In this document: in pieces, positions 1-5,693 of the stretch
Layout of the letters: every line of letters starts with the position of its first letter
Numbering within the stretch: the first letter of the stretch is position 1
Assembly: GCA_937914675.1 (NCBI GenBank)
Contig: CALDOC010000176.1
Span: forward strand, 1-6,283
Source: an uncultured Sulfurimonas sp.
GTDB taxonomy: Bacteria > Campylobacterota > Campylobacteria > Campylobacterales > Sulfurimonadaceae
Length of the DNA stretch: 6,283 nt
Direction of reading: 5' to 3'
Notes under the pieces: generated by a model
Databases searched by the model: none
The model's input: the letters and a program-made list of their open reading frames with translations, nothing else
Told to the model about the DNA's origin: nothing
Made by a program: the position numbers and the translations under genes

Positions 1-53
1 ACTCGCGACCCCAACCTTGGCAAGGTTGTGCTCTACCACTGAGCTATTCCCGC
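1..53 (-). tRNA. tRNA-Gly (anticodon GCC), 3' part cut off by the window edge
   Basis: Read on the minus strand from 53 down to 1, the sequence folds as a tRNA. It gives acceptor 5' strand GCGGGAA, TA, D stem GCTC/GAGC around loop AGTGGTA, A, anticodon stem CAACC/GGTTG around the 7-nt loop TTGCCAA, variable loop GGGTC, T-stem 5' strand GCGAG and the first T of the T loop. The anticodon GCC lies at 21..19, so the tRNA decodes glycine GGC/GGU codons. The rest of the T arm, the acceptor 3' strand, the discriminator base and any encoded CCA lie outside the window, so the gene is partial only because of the edge. A strong promoter precedes it at 86-114. It is transcribed divergently from ilvD. Downstream tRNAs in the same transcript cannot be judged. 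Confidence 0.96.
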
Positions 54-85
54 AAAACTCTTACTAACTTGGTAAGTGAGGTGGA

Positions 86-114
86 ATTATAGCCATTAAT
101 TTTTTATTTGTAAA
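86..114 (-). promoter_or_regulatory. sigma-70 promoter of the tRNA-Gly gene
   Basis: On the minus strand a -35 box TTTACA (114..109) lies exactly 17 nt before a perfect -10 box TATAAT (91..86). This is 5 of 6 and 6 of 6 matches to the sigma-70 consensus, a strong promoter as expected for a stable RNA. Transcription would start near 79, leaving a leader of about 25 nt for RNase P to remove before the tRNA 5' end at 53. The start point is predicted from spacing only. Confidence 0.8.
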
Positions 115-142
115 GGGTTTTAGAGGTAAATTTCAAAAATAA

Positions 143-151
143 TGATATAAT
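143..151 (+). promoter_or_regulatory. extended -10 promoter of the ilvD-thrS-infC operon
   Basis: TGATATAAT at 143-151 is an extended -10 element (TGn followed by a perfect TATAAT at 146-151). No good -35 box lies 17 nt upstream (GAGGTA at 123-128), but the upstream DNA is T/A-rich, as is usual for Campylobacterota housekeeping promoters, which often lack a -35 box. Transcription would start near 158, giving a leader of about 35 nt. A second TATAAT at 158-163 is a weaker alternative because it lacks the TGn extension. The leader is too short for a leader-peptide attenuator, and I see no riboswitch-like structure in it. Confidence 0.65.
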
Positions 152-180
152 CGCATTTATAATTTAAAAGCTAACTATAT

Positions 181-186
181 AAAGGA
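181..186 (+). promoter_or_regulatory. ribosome binding site of ilvD, which decides between adjacent TTG and ATG
   Basis: AAAGGA at 181-186 stands 6 nt before the ATG at 193 but only 3 nt before the in-frame TTG at 190. The spacing favours ATG 193 as the start. Confidence 0.75.
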
Positions 187-192
187 AATTTG

Positions 193-1881
193 ATGAGAAG
201 TGACATAATAAAAAAAGGCTTTGACAAAGCTCCACATCGCTCATTGTTGAGAGCGACTGGTTTGAAAGATGAAGATTTCGATAAACCCTTTATTGGAATC
301 GCAAACAGCTATATTGATATTATTCCTGGGCATTTTTTCTTGCATGAGTATGGAGAAATTGTAAAAGCGGCCATTCGCGAAGCTGGAGGCGTTCCATTTG
401 TTTTCAATACGATCGGAGTGGACGATGGGATTGCTATGGGTCATGAGGGAATGCTTTATTCTCTTCCGTCGCGTGAAATAATCGCAGACTCTATAGAAAC
501 CGTTATGAACGCGCATCAACTGGACGCAATGATATGCATTCCAAACTGTGATAAAATCGTTCCTGGGATGATAATGGGAGCGCTTCGCGTAAACGTTCCA
601 ACCATTTTCGTATCCGGTGGCCCAATGCCCGCTGGACATAAAAAAGACGGCACGCCTATCGACTTGGCCACCGCGTTTGAAGCCGTTGGAAAACATGCCG
701 ATGGAAAGATGACGGATGAAGAGCTTTACGAGATAGAGTGTGAAGCTTGTCCAAGCGGTGGAAGCTGTTCGGGGATGTTTACAGCAAACTCCATGAATAC
801 TCTTTGTGAAGCCATGGGCATAGCGCTTCCCGGAAATGGAACCGTCTTGGCCATGACTCCCGAGAGAATCGAGATGGTTAGAAAGGCTGCCAAACGCATA
901 GTTGAATTGGCAAAAATGGAAGATAATTCTAAGTATAATTTTAAAAATATTTTAAACGAAAAGGCCGTTCACAACGCTTTTGTGGTAGACATGGCGATGG
1001 GTGGAAGTTCAAATACGGTTTTACATATGTTGGCAATCGCAAGAGAATCCGACGTTGATTTTAAAATAGAAAATATTAACGCCATAGCTGAAAAAGTCGC
1101 GCATATTGCAAAAATATCTCCATCGTTAACAACGGTTCACATGAAAGACATCGATGACGCCGGTGGAGTAAACGCGGTAATGAGCGAGGTCGCTCGTAGA
1201 GGTGATTTACTCAATCTTGACGCGCTAACCATTACGGGCGAAACTCTTGGCGAGAGAATCAAAGACGCGAAGATTTTAGATGAAAGGATAATTCACACTA
1301 ACGAGAACGCCTACTCTCAGGTTGGTGGATTGTCTATTCTTTTTGGCAATCTCGCATTAGAAGGCGCGGTTGTTAAAAGCGCTGGCATCGCTCCTAGCAT
1401 GAGAGCTTTTAAAGGTACGGCAATCTGTTTTAATTCCCAACCAGAAGCGATAACAGGAATTATGACGCACAAAGTGAAAGCTGGAAACGTTGTTGTGATT
1501 CGTTATGAAGGTCCAAAAGGCGGGCCAGGAATGCAAGAGATGCTCGCTCCAACCGCGCTTATTCAAGGAATGGGTTTAGGCGAGAGCGTCGCTCTTATTA
1601 CGGATGGGCGTTTTAGCGGCGCTACGAAGGGCGCTAGTATCGGGCATGTTTCTCCAGAAGCCGCAGAGGGTGGTTTAATTGCTCTTGTTGAAGATGGCGA
1701 TGAGATAGAGCTTGACGTTGATAAACACATTTTGAAATTAAACGTAGACGCTGAAGAGTTATTAAGAAGAAAGAGTCATTACATTCCTTATAAAAATGAA
1801 GTAAAATCAAAATGGCTTAAACGCTACCAACTTTTAGTTTCAAACGCGTCAAATGGCGCAATTTTGAAAACAGAATTGTAA
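193..1881 (+). CDS. ilvD: dihydroxy-acid dehydratase (IlvD)
   Basis: IlvD (EC 4.2.1.9) dehydrates 2,3-dihydroxy-isovalerate and 2,3-dihydroxy-3-methylvalerate to the 2-oxo acids that are transaminated to valine and isoleucine (and feed leucine and pantothenate). It is a cytosolic iron-sulfur enzyme of the IlvD/Edd family. The protein is 562 residues from ATG 193, within the family range though shorter than the E. coli enzyme (616). Family blocks are all visible: VDDGIAMGH (metal-binding Asp near 77-78), PNCDK (cluster Cys119, Mg-binding Asp120 and Lys121), CPSGGSCSGM (cluster Cys192), EGPKGGPGMQEM, DGRFSG (471-476, proposed catalytic base Ser475) and GHVSPEA. The third cysteine of [2Fe-2S] family members is replaced by Ala37 in GIANSY, as in E. 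coli IlvD (VVNSF), which suggests an oxygen-labile [4Fe-4S] enzyme; that is inference. It is the first gene of a likely operon with thrS, 24 nt downstream. The reading frame is intact. Confidence 0.97.
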   Translation: MRSDIIKKGFDKAPHRSLLRATGLKDEDFDKPFIGIANSYIDIIPGHFFLHEYGEIVKAAIREAGGVPFVFNTIGVDDGIAMGHEGMLYSLPSREIIADSIETVMNAHQLDAMICIPNCDKIVPGMIMGALRVNVPTIFVSGGPMPAGHKKDGTPIDLATAFEAVGKHADGKMTDEELYEIECEACPSGGSCSGMFTANSMNTLCEAMGIALPGNGTVLAMTPERIEMVRKAAKRIVELAKMEDNSKYNFKNILNEKAVHNAFVVDMAMGGSSNTVLHMLAIARESDVDFKIENINAIAEKVAHIAKISPSLTTVHMKDIDDAGGVNAVMSEVARRGDLLNLDALTITGETLGERIKDAKILDERIIHTNENAYSQVGGLSILFGNLALEGAVVKSAGIAPSMRAFKGTAICFNSQPEAITGIMTHKVKAGNVVVIRYEGPKGGPGMQEMLAPTALIQGMGLGESVALITDGRFSGATKGASIGHVSPEAAEGGLIALVEDGDEIELDVDKHILKLNVDAEELLRRKSHYIPYKNEVKSKWLKRYQLLVSNASNGAILKTEL

Positions 1882-1891
1882 AATAATAAAT

Positions 1892-1897
1892 AAAGGA
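1892..1897 (+). promoter_or_regulatory. ribosome binding site of thrS, supporting a TTG start
   Basis: AAAGGA at 1892-1897 lies 8 nt before TTG 1906. The nearby ATG at 1910 is in another frame and cannot start ThrS. No terminator or promoter is visible in the 24 nt between ilvD and thrS, so translation of thrS depends on this site in the shared mRNA. Confidence 0.75.
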
Positions 1898-1905
1898 AAT
1901 ATAAA

Positions 1906-3714
1906 TTGAATGAAATTGCAATAAAACACAATGGTGAAATAATTGACTTACAAACTGCAAAAGAGCTTGGATTTGAGGGTGAGCAGATTCATCTTGATAA
2001 TTCAGCCGATTCTTTGGAAGTTCTTCGTCACTCAACCGCGCACCTTATGGCTCAAGCCATAAAGTCGCTGTATCCGGACGCTGAGTTTTACGTGGGACCA
2101 ACGGTCAAAGAGGGTTTTTACTATGACTTTAAAACGAAAGAAGAGATAGGTGAAGCGGATCTTAAAACAATAGAAAAGCAGATGCTCTCATTTGCCAAAA
2201 AGAAATATGAAATTGAAAAATACGAAATTTCCATGGATGAAGCAAAAGAAAAATTTAAGGACGACCACTTAAAATTATCGGTTATGGAGAGAATACCTAG
2301 CGATAGAGTGTCCATCTATAAGCAGGGTGAGTTTGAAGACCTTTGTCGTGGACCGCACTTACCAAATATTGGACTAATTCGCTACTTTAAACTTACTAAA
2401 ATTTCTGGTGCTTATCTTGGTGGAGACTCAAAAAATGAGATGCTTACTCGTATTTACGGTATCGCGTTTGCCGATAAAGAAGCATTAAAAGCGTATTTGG
2501 ATCAAATGGCTGAAGCTGAAAAACGCGACCATAGAAAACTTGGAAACGAGATGAAGCTTTTTACTTTCCGTGAAGAGGTCGGAGCTGGATTTGCCGTATG
2601 GCTGCCGGCTGGTGGACGTCTTCGCTCACGATTGGAATCACTTTTGTTTAAAGCTCACCGTAAGCGTGGTTATGAGCCTGTGCGTGGACCTGAAATGTTA
2701 CGTTCGGACCTTTGGAAAACATCCGGGCATTACGAAAATTATGGTGAAAATATGTATTTTACTCATATTGACGAACTAGAATTTGGCGTGAAACCTATGA
2801 ATTGCGTTGGACACATTAAGGTGTATGAGGATGAGCTTCACTCGTATCGCGAGCTTCCTTTGAAATACTTTGAATATGGCGTTGTGCATCGTCATGAGAT
2901 GACTGGCGCTCTTCATGGACTTTTTCGCGTTCGCGAGTTTACTCAAGACGACGCGCACATCTTTTGTAGAGCCGATCAAATTGAAGAGCAGATCATTGAA
3001 GTTGTGGATTTTGTAGATAAAATTATGTCAACTTTTGAATTTGATTACAAAATGATGATTTCAACAAAACCAGAAAAAGCCGTTGGGGACGACGAGGTTT
3101 GGGAAATTTCCACTCAAGCGCTTAAAAACGCGATGAATAAAAACGAGCTTGCCTATGAGATTGACGAGGGCGGTGGAGCTTTTTACGGTCCTAAAATTGA
3201 CATAAAAATAACCGACGCGATTGGACGAGAGTGGCAGTGTGGAACTATTCAACTAGACTTTAATTTGCCACAAAGATTTGAGCTTGAATATACTGGTGAG
3301 AATAATGACAAAATCCAGCCAGTTATGATTCACCGCGCAATTTTGGGTTCATTTGAGCGCTTTATTGGAATCCTTACTGAGCATTACGCCGGTGAGTTTC
3401 CTATGTTTATCGCCCCAACGCAAGTAGCGATTGTGCCTGTTGCGGAGACTCATAAAGATTATGCTAAGGAATTATCAGATAAACTTATCGACATCAATGC
3501 TGATAGTGAGATATACGCTAGAAATGATTCTTTGAACAAGAGAATTAGAACAGCGGAAAAAACTCGCGTTCCTATGATAGTGGTCATTGGCGATGAAGAA
3601 ATCGCCAACAAAACGGTAGCTATTAGAGATAGAAGAACAAGAGAACAATACAACTTAAGCGAAGAAGACTTTCTAAAACTTATACAAACCAAAATAAATG
3701 AGGTAAATTTTTGA
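1906..3714 (+). CDS. thrS: threonine--tRNA ligase (ThrRS), class II, lacking a full N-terminal TGS domain
   Basis: ThrRS (EC 6.1.1.3) charges tRNA-Thr and hydrolyses mischarged Ser-tRNA-Thr in the cytosol. The 602-residue protein starts at TTG 1906. Only about 31 residues precede the editing domain, where E. coli ThrRS (642) has about 62, so the TGS (N1) domain is reduced or absent. The editing site is intact: HSTAH with His42 and His46, and LCRGPH with Cys147 and His151. The catalytic core has motif 2 from Arg329 (HRHEMTGALHGLFRVREF), the zinc ligands Cys300 (in PMNCVGH), His351 (in DDAHIFC) and His476 (in MIHRA), and motif 3 Arg485 (LGSFERFIG). The last hundred residues (from FPMFIAPTQVAIVPV) form the anticodon-binding domain. 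The offset to the E. coli active-site positions (334, 385, 511) is a steady 34-35, so the length difference is essentially all N-terminal. Its TGA stop overlaps the infC start by 4 nt. No E. coli-type operator leader is present, because ilvD ends just upstream. Confidence 0.97.
   Translation: MNEIAIKHNGEIIDLQTAKELGFEGEQIHLDNSADSLEVLRHSTAHLMAQAIKSLYPDAEFYVGPTVKEGFYYDFKTKEEIGEADLKTIEKQMLSFAKKKYEIEKYEISMDEAKEKFKDDHLKLSVMERIPSDRVSIYKQGEFEDLCRGPHLPNIGLIRYFKLTKISGAYLGGDSKNEMLTRIYGIAFADKEALKAYLDQMAEAEKRDHRKLGNEMKLFTFREEVGAGFAVWLPAGGRLRSRLESLLFKAHRKRGYEPVRGPEMLRSDLWKTSGHYENYGENMYFTHIDELEFGVKPMNCVGHIKVYEDELHSYRELPLKYFEYGVVHRHEMTGALHGLFRVREFTQDDAHIFCRADQIEEQIIEVVDFVDKIMSTFEFDYKMMISTKPEKAVGDDEVWEISTQALKNAMNKNELAYEIDEGGGAFYGPKIDIKITDAIGREWQCGTIQLDFNLPQRFELEYTGENNDKIQPVMIHRAILGSFERFIGILTEHYAGEFPMFIAPTQVAIVPVAETHKDYAKELSDKLIDINADSEIYARNDSLNKRIRTAEKTRVPMIVVIGDEEIANKTVAIRDRRTREQYNLSEEDFLKLIQTKINEVNF
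3700..3703 (+). promoter_or_regulatory. ribosome binding site of infC inside the end of thrS
   Basis: GAGG at 3700-3703, within the last codons of thrS, lies 7 nt before TTG 3711. No such motif precedes the in-frame ATT 3735 or ATG 3738. The site and the TTGA stop/start overlap favour TTG 3711. Confidence 0.7.
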
Positions 3715-4229
3715 ATCAAAAGAAAAACCGTGTCATTATGAATGACGAAATCCGTGCAACAGAGTTAAGATGTAACGTAGATGGCGCCGAGTCACTAGGA
3801 ATTGTCTCTTTAGATGAAGCTATGGAAAAAGCTAATCAATTGGGGATGGATTTAGTTTTAATAGCTCCAGACGCAAAACCACCTGTTGCAAAGATTATGG
3901 ATTACGGTAAATATAGATACCAAGAAGAGAAGAAGCTAAAAGAGCAAAGAAAGAATCAAGTAAAAATTGTTATCAAAGAGATTAAGTTATCTATAAAGAT
4001 CGCTGACAATGACATTGAATACAAGGTTAAACATGCGAGAGAATTTTTAGAAAAAGGTTTTCATGTTAAGTTTAGAGTCTTTTTACGTGGTCGTGAAATG
4101 GCTAACCCTCAAGCGGGTAAAGATATTTTGTTAAGAGTTTGGCCAATGGTTGAAGACTTGGGTATTATGGACAAGCCGCCTAAATTCGAGGGTCGTTACT
4201 ACAACATGTACATAACTCCTCAGAAATAG
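3711..4229 (+). CDS. infC: translation initiation factor IF-3
   Basis: IF3 binds the 30S ribosomal subunit, prevents premature 50S joining and discriminates against wrong start codons and initiator tRNA. The product is 172 residues, a normal length. Residues 1 to about 75 form the N-terminal domain, with NDEIRATELR near the start and APDAKPPVAKIMDYGKYRY at 52-70, the family signature. A charged helix (QEEKKLKEQRKNQ) links it to the C-terminal domain, which begins at IKEIKLS and contains HVKFRVFLRGREM (118-130) and ends FEGRYYNMYITPQK. The start is TTG 3711, which overlaps the thrS stop (TTGA), implying translational coupling. E. coli infC instead uses AUU for autocontrol. TTG is also a codon IF3 discriminates against, so autoregulation is possible but is inference. 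rpmI-rplT, which follow infC in many bacteria, are absent; a terminator-like hairpin and a convergent gene follow. Confidence 0.96.
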   Translation: MNQKKNRVIMNDEIRATELRCNVDGAESLGIVSLDEAMEKANQLGMDLVLIAPDAKPPVAKIMDYGKYRYQEEKKLKEQRKNQVKIVIKEIKLSIKIADNDIEYKVKHAREFLEKGFHVKFRVFLRGREMANPQAGKDILLRVWPMVEDLGIMDKPPKFEGRYYNMYITPQK

Positions 4230-4241
4230 TCGTTATCGTAA

Positions 4242-4277
4242 TGACCCATAATTTATCTTTTGATAAATTATGGGTTA
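4242..4277. terminator. bidirectional terminator hairpin between convergent infC and MFS genes
   Basis: A perfect 14-bp stem (4244-4257 with 4262-4275, arms beginning ACCCATAA and ending TTATGGGT) closes on a 4-nt TTTT loop and extends to 16 bp through a G-T and a T-A pair. It starts 12 nt after the infC stop and ends 19 nt before the MFS stop, so it can serve both transcripts. The stem is AT-rich apart from its CCC/GGG base, and only a short TTAATTT follows on the plus strand. No clear T-run follows on the minus strand, so termination may be partial in that direction. Confidence 0.72.
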
Positions 4278-4296
4278 ATTTAGCGTGCAAATGTAG

Positions 4297-5622
4297 TTAT
4301 TTGACTAGTTTTGCTTTTAAATCATCTTTTTCCATCGCGTCGCTGACATATTTTACTACAACAATGTTTTCAGTTTCATTGACGTACCACTCTGCAATAT
4401 GCTCACTCTCCAATGAACCCAGTTTATCGAAATCAATCTCGTTGCTTGGTATGTAAAGATGTGAATGCTTGATAGGATTTTGAAGCTTAAGAGCCGTCCA
4501 AATTAGCCATAAACCAGTAACTACGGCAATCGTAAGCGTTAGCGTTTCTTTGTCGCTTATATCTAGGAAAAGACCAGCGGAGGTACCGCCCAAAAATGTA
4601 AAAAAGTACGCGGCTGAGTTAGAGATGCCAAGAGCGGCGCCTTTTTGATGCACTCTGGCGAATTTGCTAATCATCGACTGAACAAGTGGTTCCATCATGT
4701 TAAAGCCCATAAAGAAGAATACAACTCCAAGAACAAAAACCGTACTAGACGTTGTAAAACCCATGATTAAAAATGAAGCTAAGAATAAAACAATGGAAAT
4801 TAAAAAGATTTGTTTGGGAATATTTTTCTTTTCACCTAAAATAGCCGCTGGTGCCATAGCAAGAAAACCAGCGATCATAGCGGGTACGTAAGCCATCCAT
4901 AGTTCTGATTTCGCCCATCCAAAGCCATACTGAGGTTGCGTTAGAAAGATAGGGATAAGAACAAACGCCATAGTCATAAGGCCTTTTTGCATCGCGTTTA
5001 TAATAATCATGTTTAAAAGGTTATTGTCTTTTAAAATATCTGAAGTTTTAACGCTGTCATGATACGTATGTTTTATTTTAGGCGGAGTAGGCACTGCCGT
5101 AAAAAGAAGAACAATTGCAATAACGGCTAGACCACCCGTTATTAAGAAAATTGCGCTGATGCCAAAAGCGGAGGCGACAACTGGACCAAGAGCCATGGAT
5201 ATAGCAAAACTGATTGCAATGAATCCGCCCATTAAAGCCATTGCCTTGCCACGTATTTCTTCTTCAACCAAGTCCGCGATCATAGCCGGAATTACTGAAC
5301 CAATCGCTCCAGCGCCTTGTAAAAATCTACCAAACATCAGCGTATATATATCCGTAGAATACGCGCAGATAAGAGAACCAACTAAAAACATCAATAAACC
5401 AACCAATATAGTTGGTTTTCTACCAATTTTATCGCTCATTGTTCCAAAAGGAACTTGAAAAATCGCTTGCGTTAGCGCGTAACCACCAACAATGACTCCT
5501 ACGAGTAAGGGAGTAGCGCCTTCTAAATCAAGCGCGTAAACGGAAAGAACGGGTAAAACTAAAAATAGTCCTAAAAATCTTAGGAATAAAATGGATGAAA
5601 GAGGAAAAACTTTTTTAAACAT
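4297..5622 (-). CDS. major facilitator superfamily transporter, YajR-like, with C-terminal cytoplasmic domain
   Basis: A 441-residue inner-membrane protein of the MFS drug:H+ antiporter type with about 12 hydrophobic segments between residues 8 and 380. The first half has motif A GTMSDKIGRK (60-69), the GRFLQGAGA block around Arg99 (motif B position), and ALGP near 144-147 in the motif C region. A hydrophilic loop near 180-200 separates the halves. After the last segment come about 55 soluble residues (from IPSNEIDFDKL at 391), matching in position and style the ferredoxin-like YAM domain of E. coli YajR. The LRxLGxFxVLPVL-like N-terminus (LRFLGLFLVLPVL) and FNMMEPLVQSMISK also resemble YajR from memory. 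Substrate is unknown. ATG 5622 is preceded by AAAGG (5634..5630) at 7 nt. It is convergent with infC and divergent from rdgB, sharing an inverted-repeat promoter with the latter. A general efflux permease is the alternative label. Confidence 0.9.
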   Translation of the reverse strand: MFKKVFPLSSILFLRFLGLFLVLPVLSVYALDLEGATPLLVGVIVGGYALTQAIFQVPFGTMSDKIGRKPTILVGLLMFLVGSLICAYSTDIYTLMFGRFLQGAGAIGSVIPAMIADLVEEEIRGKAMALMGGFIAISFAISMALGPVVASAFGISAIFLITGGLAVIAIVLLFTAVPTPPKIKHTYHDSVKTSDILKDNNLLNMIIINAMQKGLMTMAFVLIPIFLTQPQYGFGWAKSELWMAYVPAMIAGFLAMAPAAILGEKKNIPKQIFLISIVLFLASFLIMGFTTSSTVFVLGVVFFFMGFNMMEPLVQSMISKFARVHQKGAALGISNSAAYFFTFLGGTSAGLFLDISDKETLTLTIAVVTGLWLIWTALKLQNPIKHSHLYIPSNEIDFDKLGSLESEHIAEWYVNETENIVVVKYVSDAMEKDDLKAKLVK

Positions 5623-5644
5623 GTAGAAGCCTTTATAGTATAAT
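5616..5644 (+). promoter_or_regulatory. probable rdgB promoter overlapping the MFS start codon
   Basis: TAAACA (5616-5621, 4 of 6 matches to TTGACA) lies 17 nt before a perfect TATAAT (5639-5644). Transcription would start near 5651, leaving a leader of about 43 nt before rdgB. The -35 box overlaps the complement of the MFS start codon (5620-5622), and the -10 box is in the left arm of the 5632-5663 inverted repeat. Confidence 0.62.
5630..5634 (-). promoter_or_regulatory. ribosome binding site of the MFS gene
   Basis: AAAGG on the minus strand (5634..5630) stands 7 nt before ATG 5622. It partly overlaps the left arm of the inverted repeat, so promoter symmetry and the ribosome binding site share bases. 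Confidence 0.65.
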
Positions 5645-5663
5645 GGCGAGATTATACTATAAA
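5632..5663. repeat. perfect 13-bp inverted repeat, 6-nt spacer, in the MFS/rdgB divergent region
   Basis: TTTATAGTATAAT (5632-5644) is followed by GGCGAG and then its exact reverse complement ATTATACTATAAA (5651-5663). Each arm ends in a perfect TATAAT box for the strand reading toward the centre. The element may be two mirrored promoters, an operator for a dimeric repressor, or both. It is not a convincing terminator, because it lies between divergent genes. No regulator gene is in the window. Confidence 0.85.
5651..5656 (-). promoter_or_regulatory. -10 box of the MFS gene promoter
   Basis: Minus-strand TATAAT (5656..5651) would start transcription near 5644, giving a leader of about 22 nt to ATG 5622. 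There is no good -35 box (TTTATG at a 16-nt spacing is weak), but the upstream DNA is strongly A/T-rich. The box lies in the right arm of the inverted repeat and faces the rdgB -10 box 6 nt away. Confidence 0.58.
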
Positions 5664-5681
5664 ATATTGTTACATAAATAT

Positions 5682-5686
5682 AAGGA
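5682..5686 (+). promoter_or_regulatory. ribosome binding site that fixes the rdgB start at TTG 5694
   Basis: AAGGA at 5682-5686 lies 7 nt before TTG 5694, the usual distance, but only 1 nt before the in-frame ATG 5688, too close to be used. The in-frame ATG 5643 lies upstream of this site and of the predicted transcription start near 5651. Confidence 0.72.
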
Positions 5687-5693
5687 AATGAAA

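Noticed and set aside
1..53. Integration site or mobile element at the tRNA gene
   Set aside because: The tRNA 3' end, where attachment sites usually lie, is outside the window. No integrase, direct repeat or compositional shift is visible on this side.
128..191. AAATTTC (128-134) and GAAATTT (185-191), an inverted pair that could hide the ilvD ribosome binding site
   Set aside because: The left copy lies upstream of the predicted transcription start near 158, so both halves would not be in the same RNA. Seven A/T-rich bases are also likely by chance.
158..192. Attenuator, leader peptide or riboswitch before ilvD
   Set aside because: The predicted leader is only about 35 nt, with no small reading frame, branched-chain codon run or stable stem.
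241..696. 151-residue open frame on the minus strand opposite ilvD
   Set aside because: It lies wholly inside a well-conserved ilvD, has no recognisable domain and reads as a low-complexity mix of residues. It is a shadow frame.
1882..1905. Separate promoter or ThrRS operator between ilvD and thrS
   Set aside because: Only 24 nt of A/T-rich spacer carrying the ribosome binding site; no -10 box at a useful position and no stem resembling a tRNA-like operator.
3735..3740. ATT then ATG in frame near the infC 5' end, recalling the E. coli AUU start of infC
   Set aside because: No ribosome binding site precedes them at a useful distance, while TTG 3711 has GAGG at 7 nt and overlaps the thrS stop. 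The preceding residues also fit normal IF3 length.
5159..5458. 99-residue plus-strand frame opposite the MFS gene
   Set aside because: Its Pro/Ala/Ile-rich composition is what the complement of hydrophobic transmembrane codons produces. It lies inside the conserved MFS coding region and matches no family.
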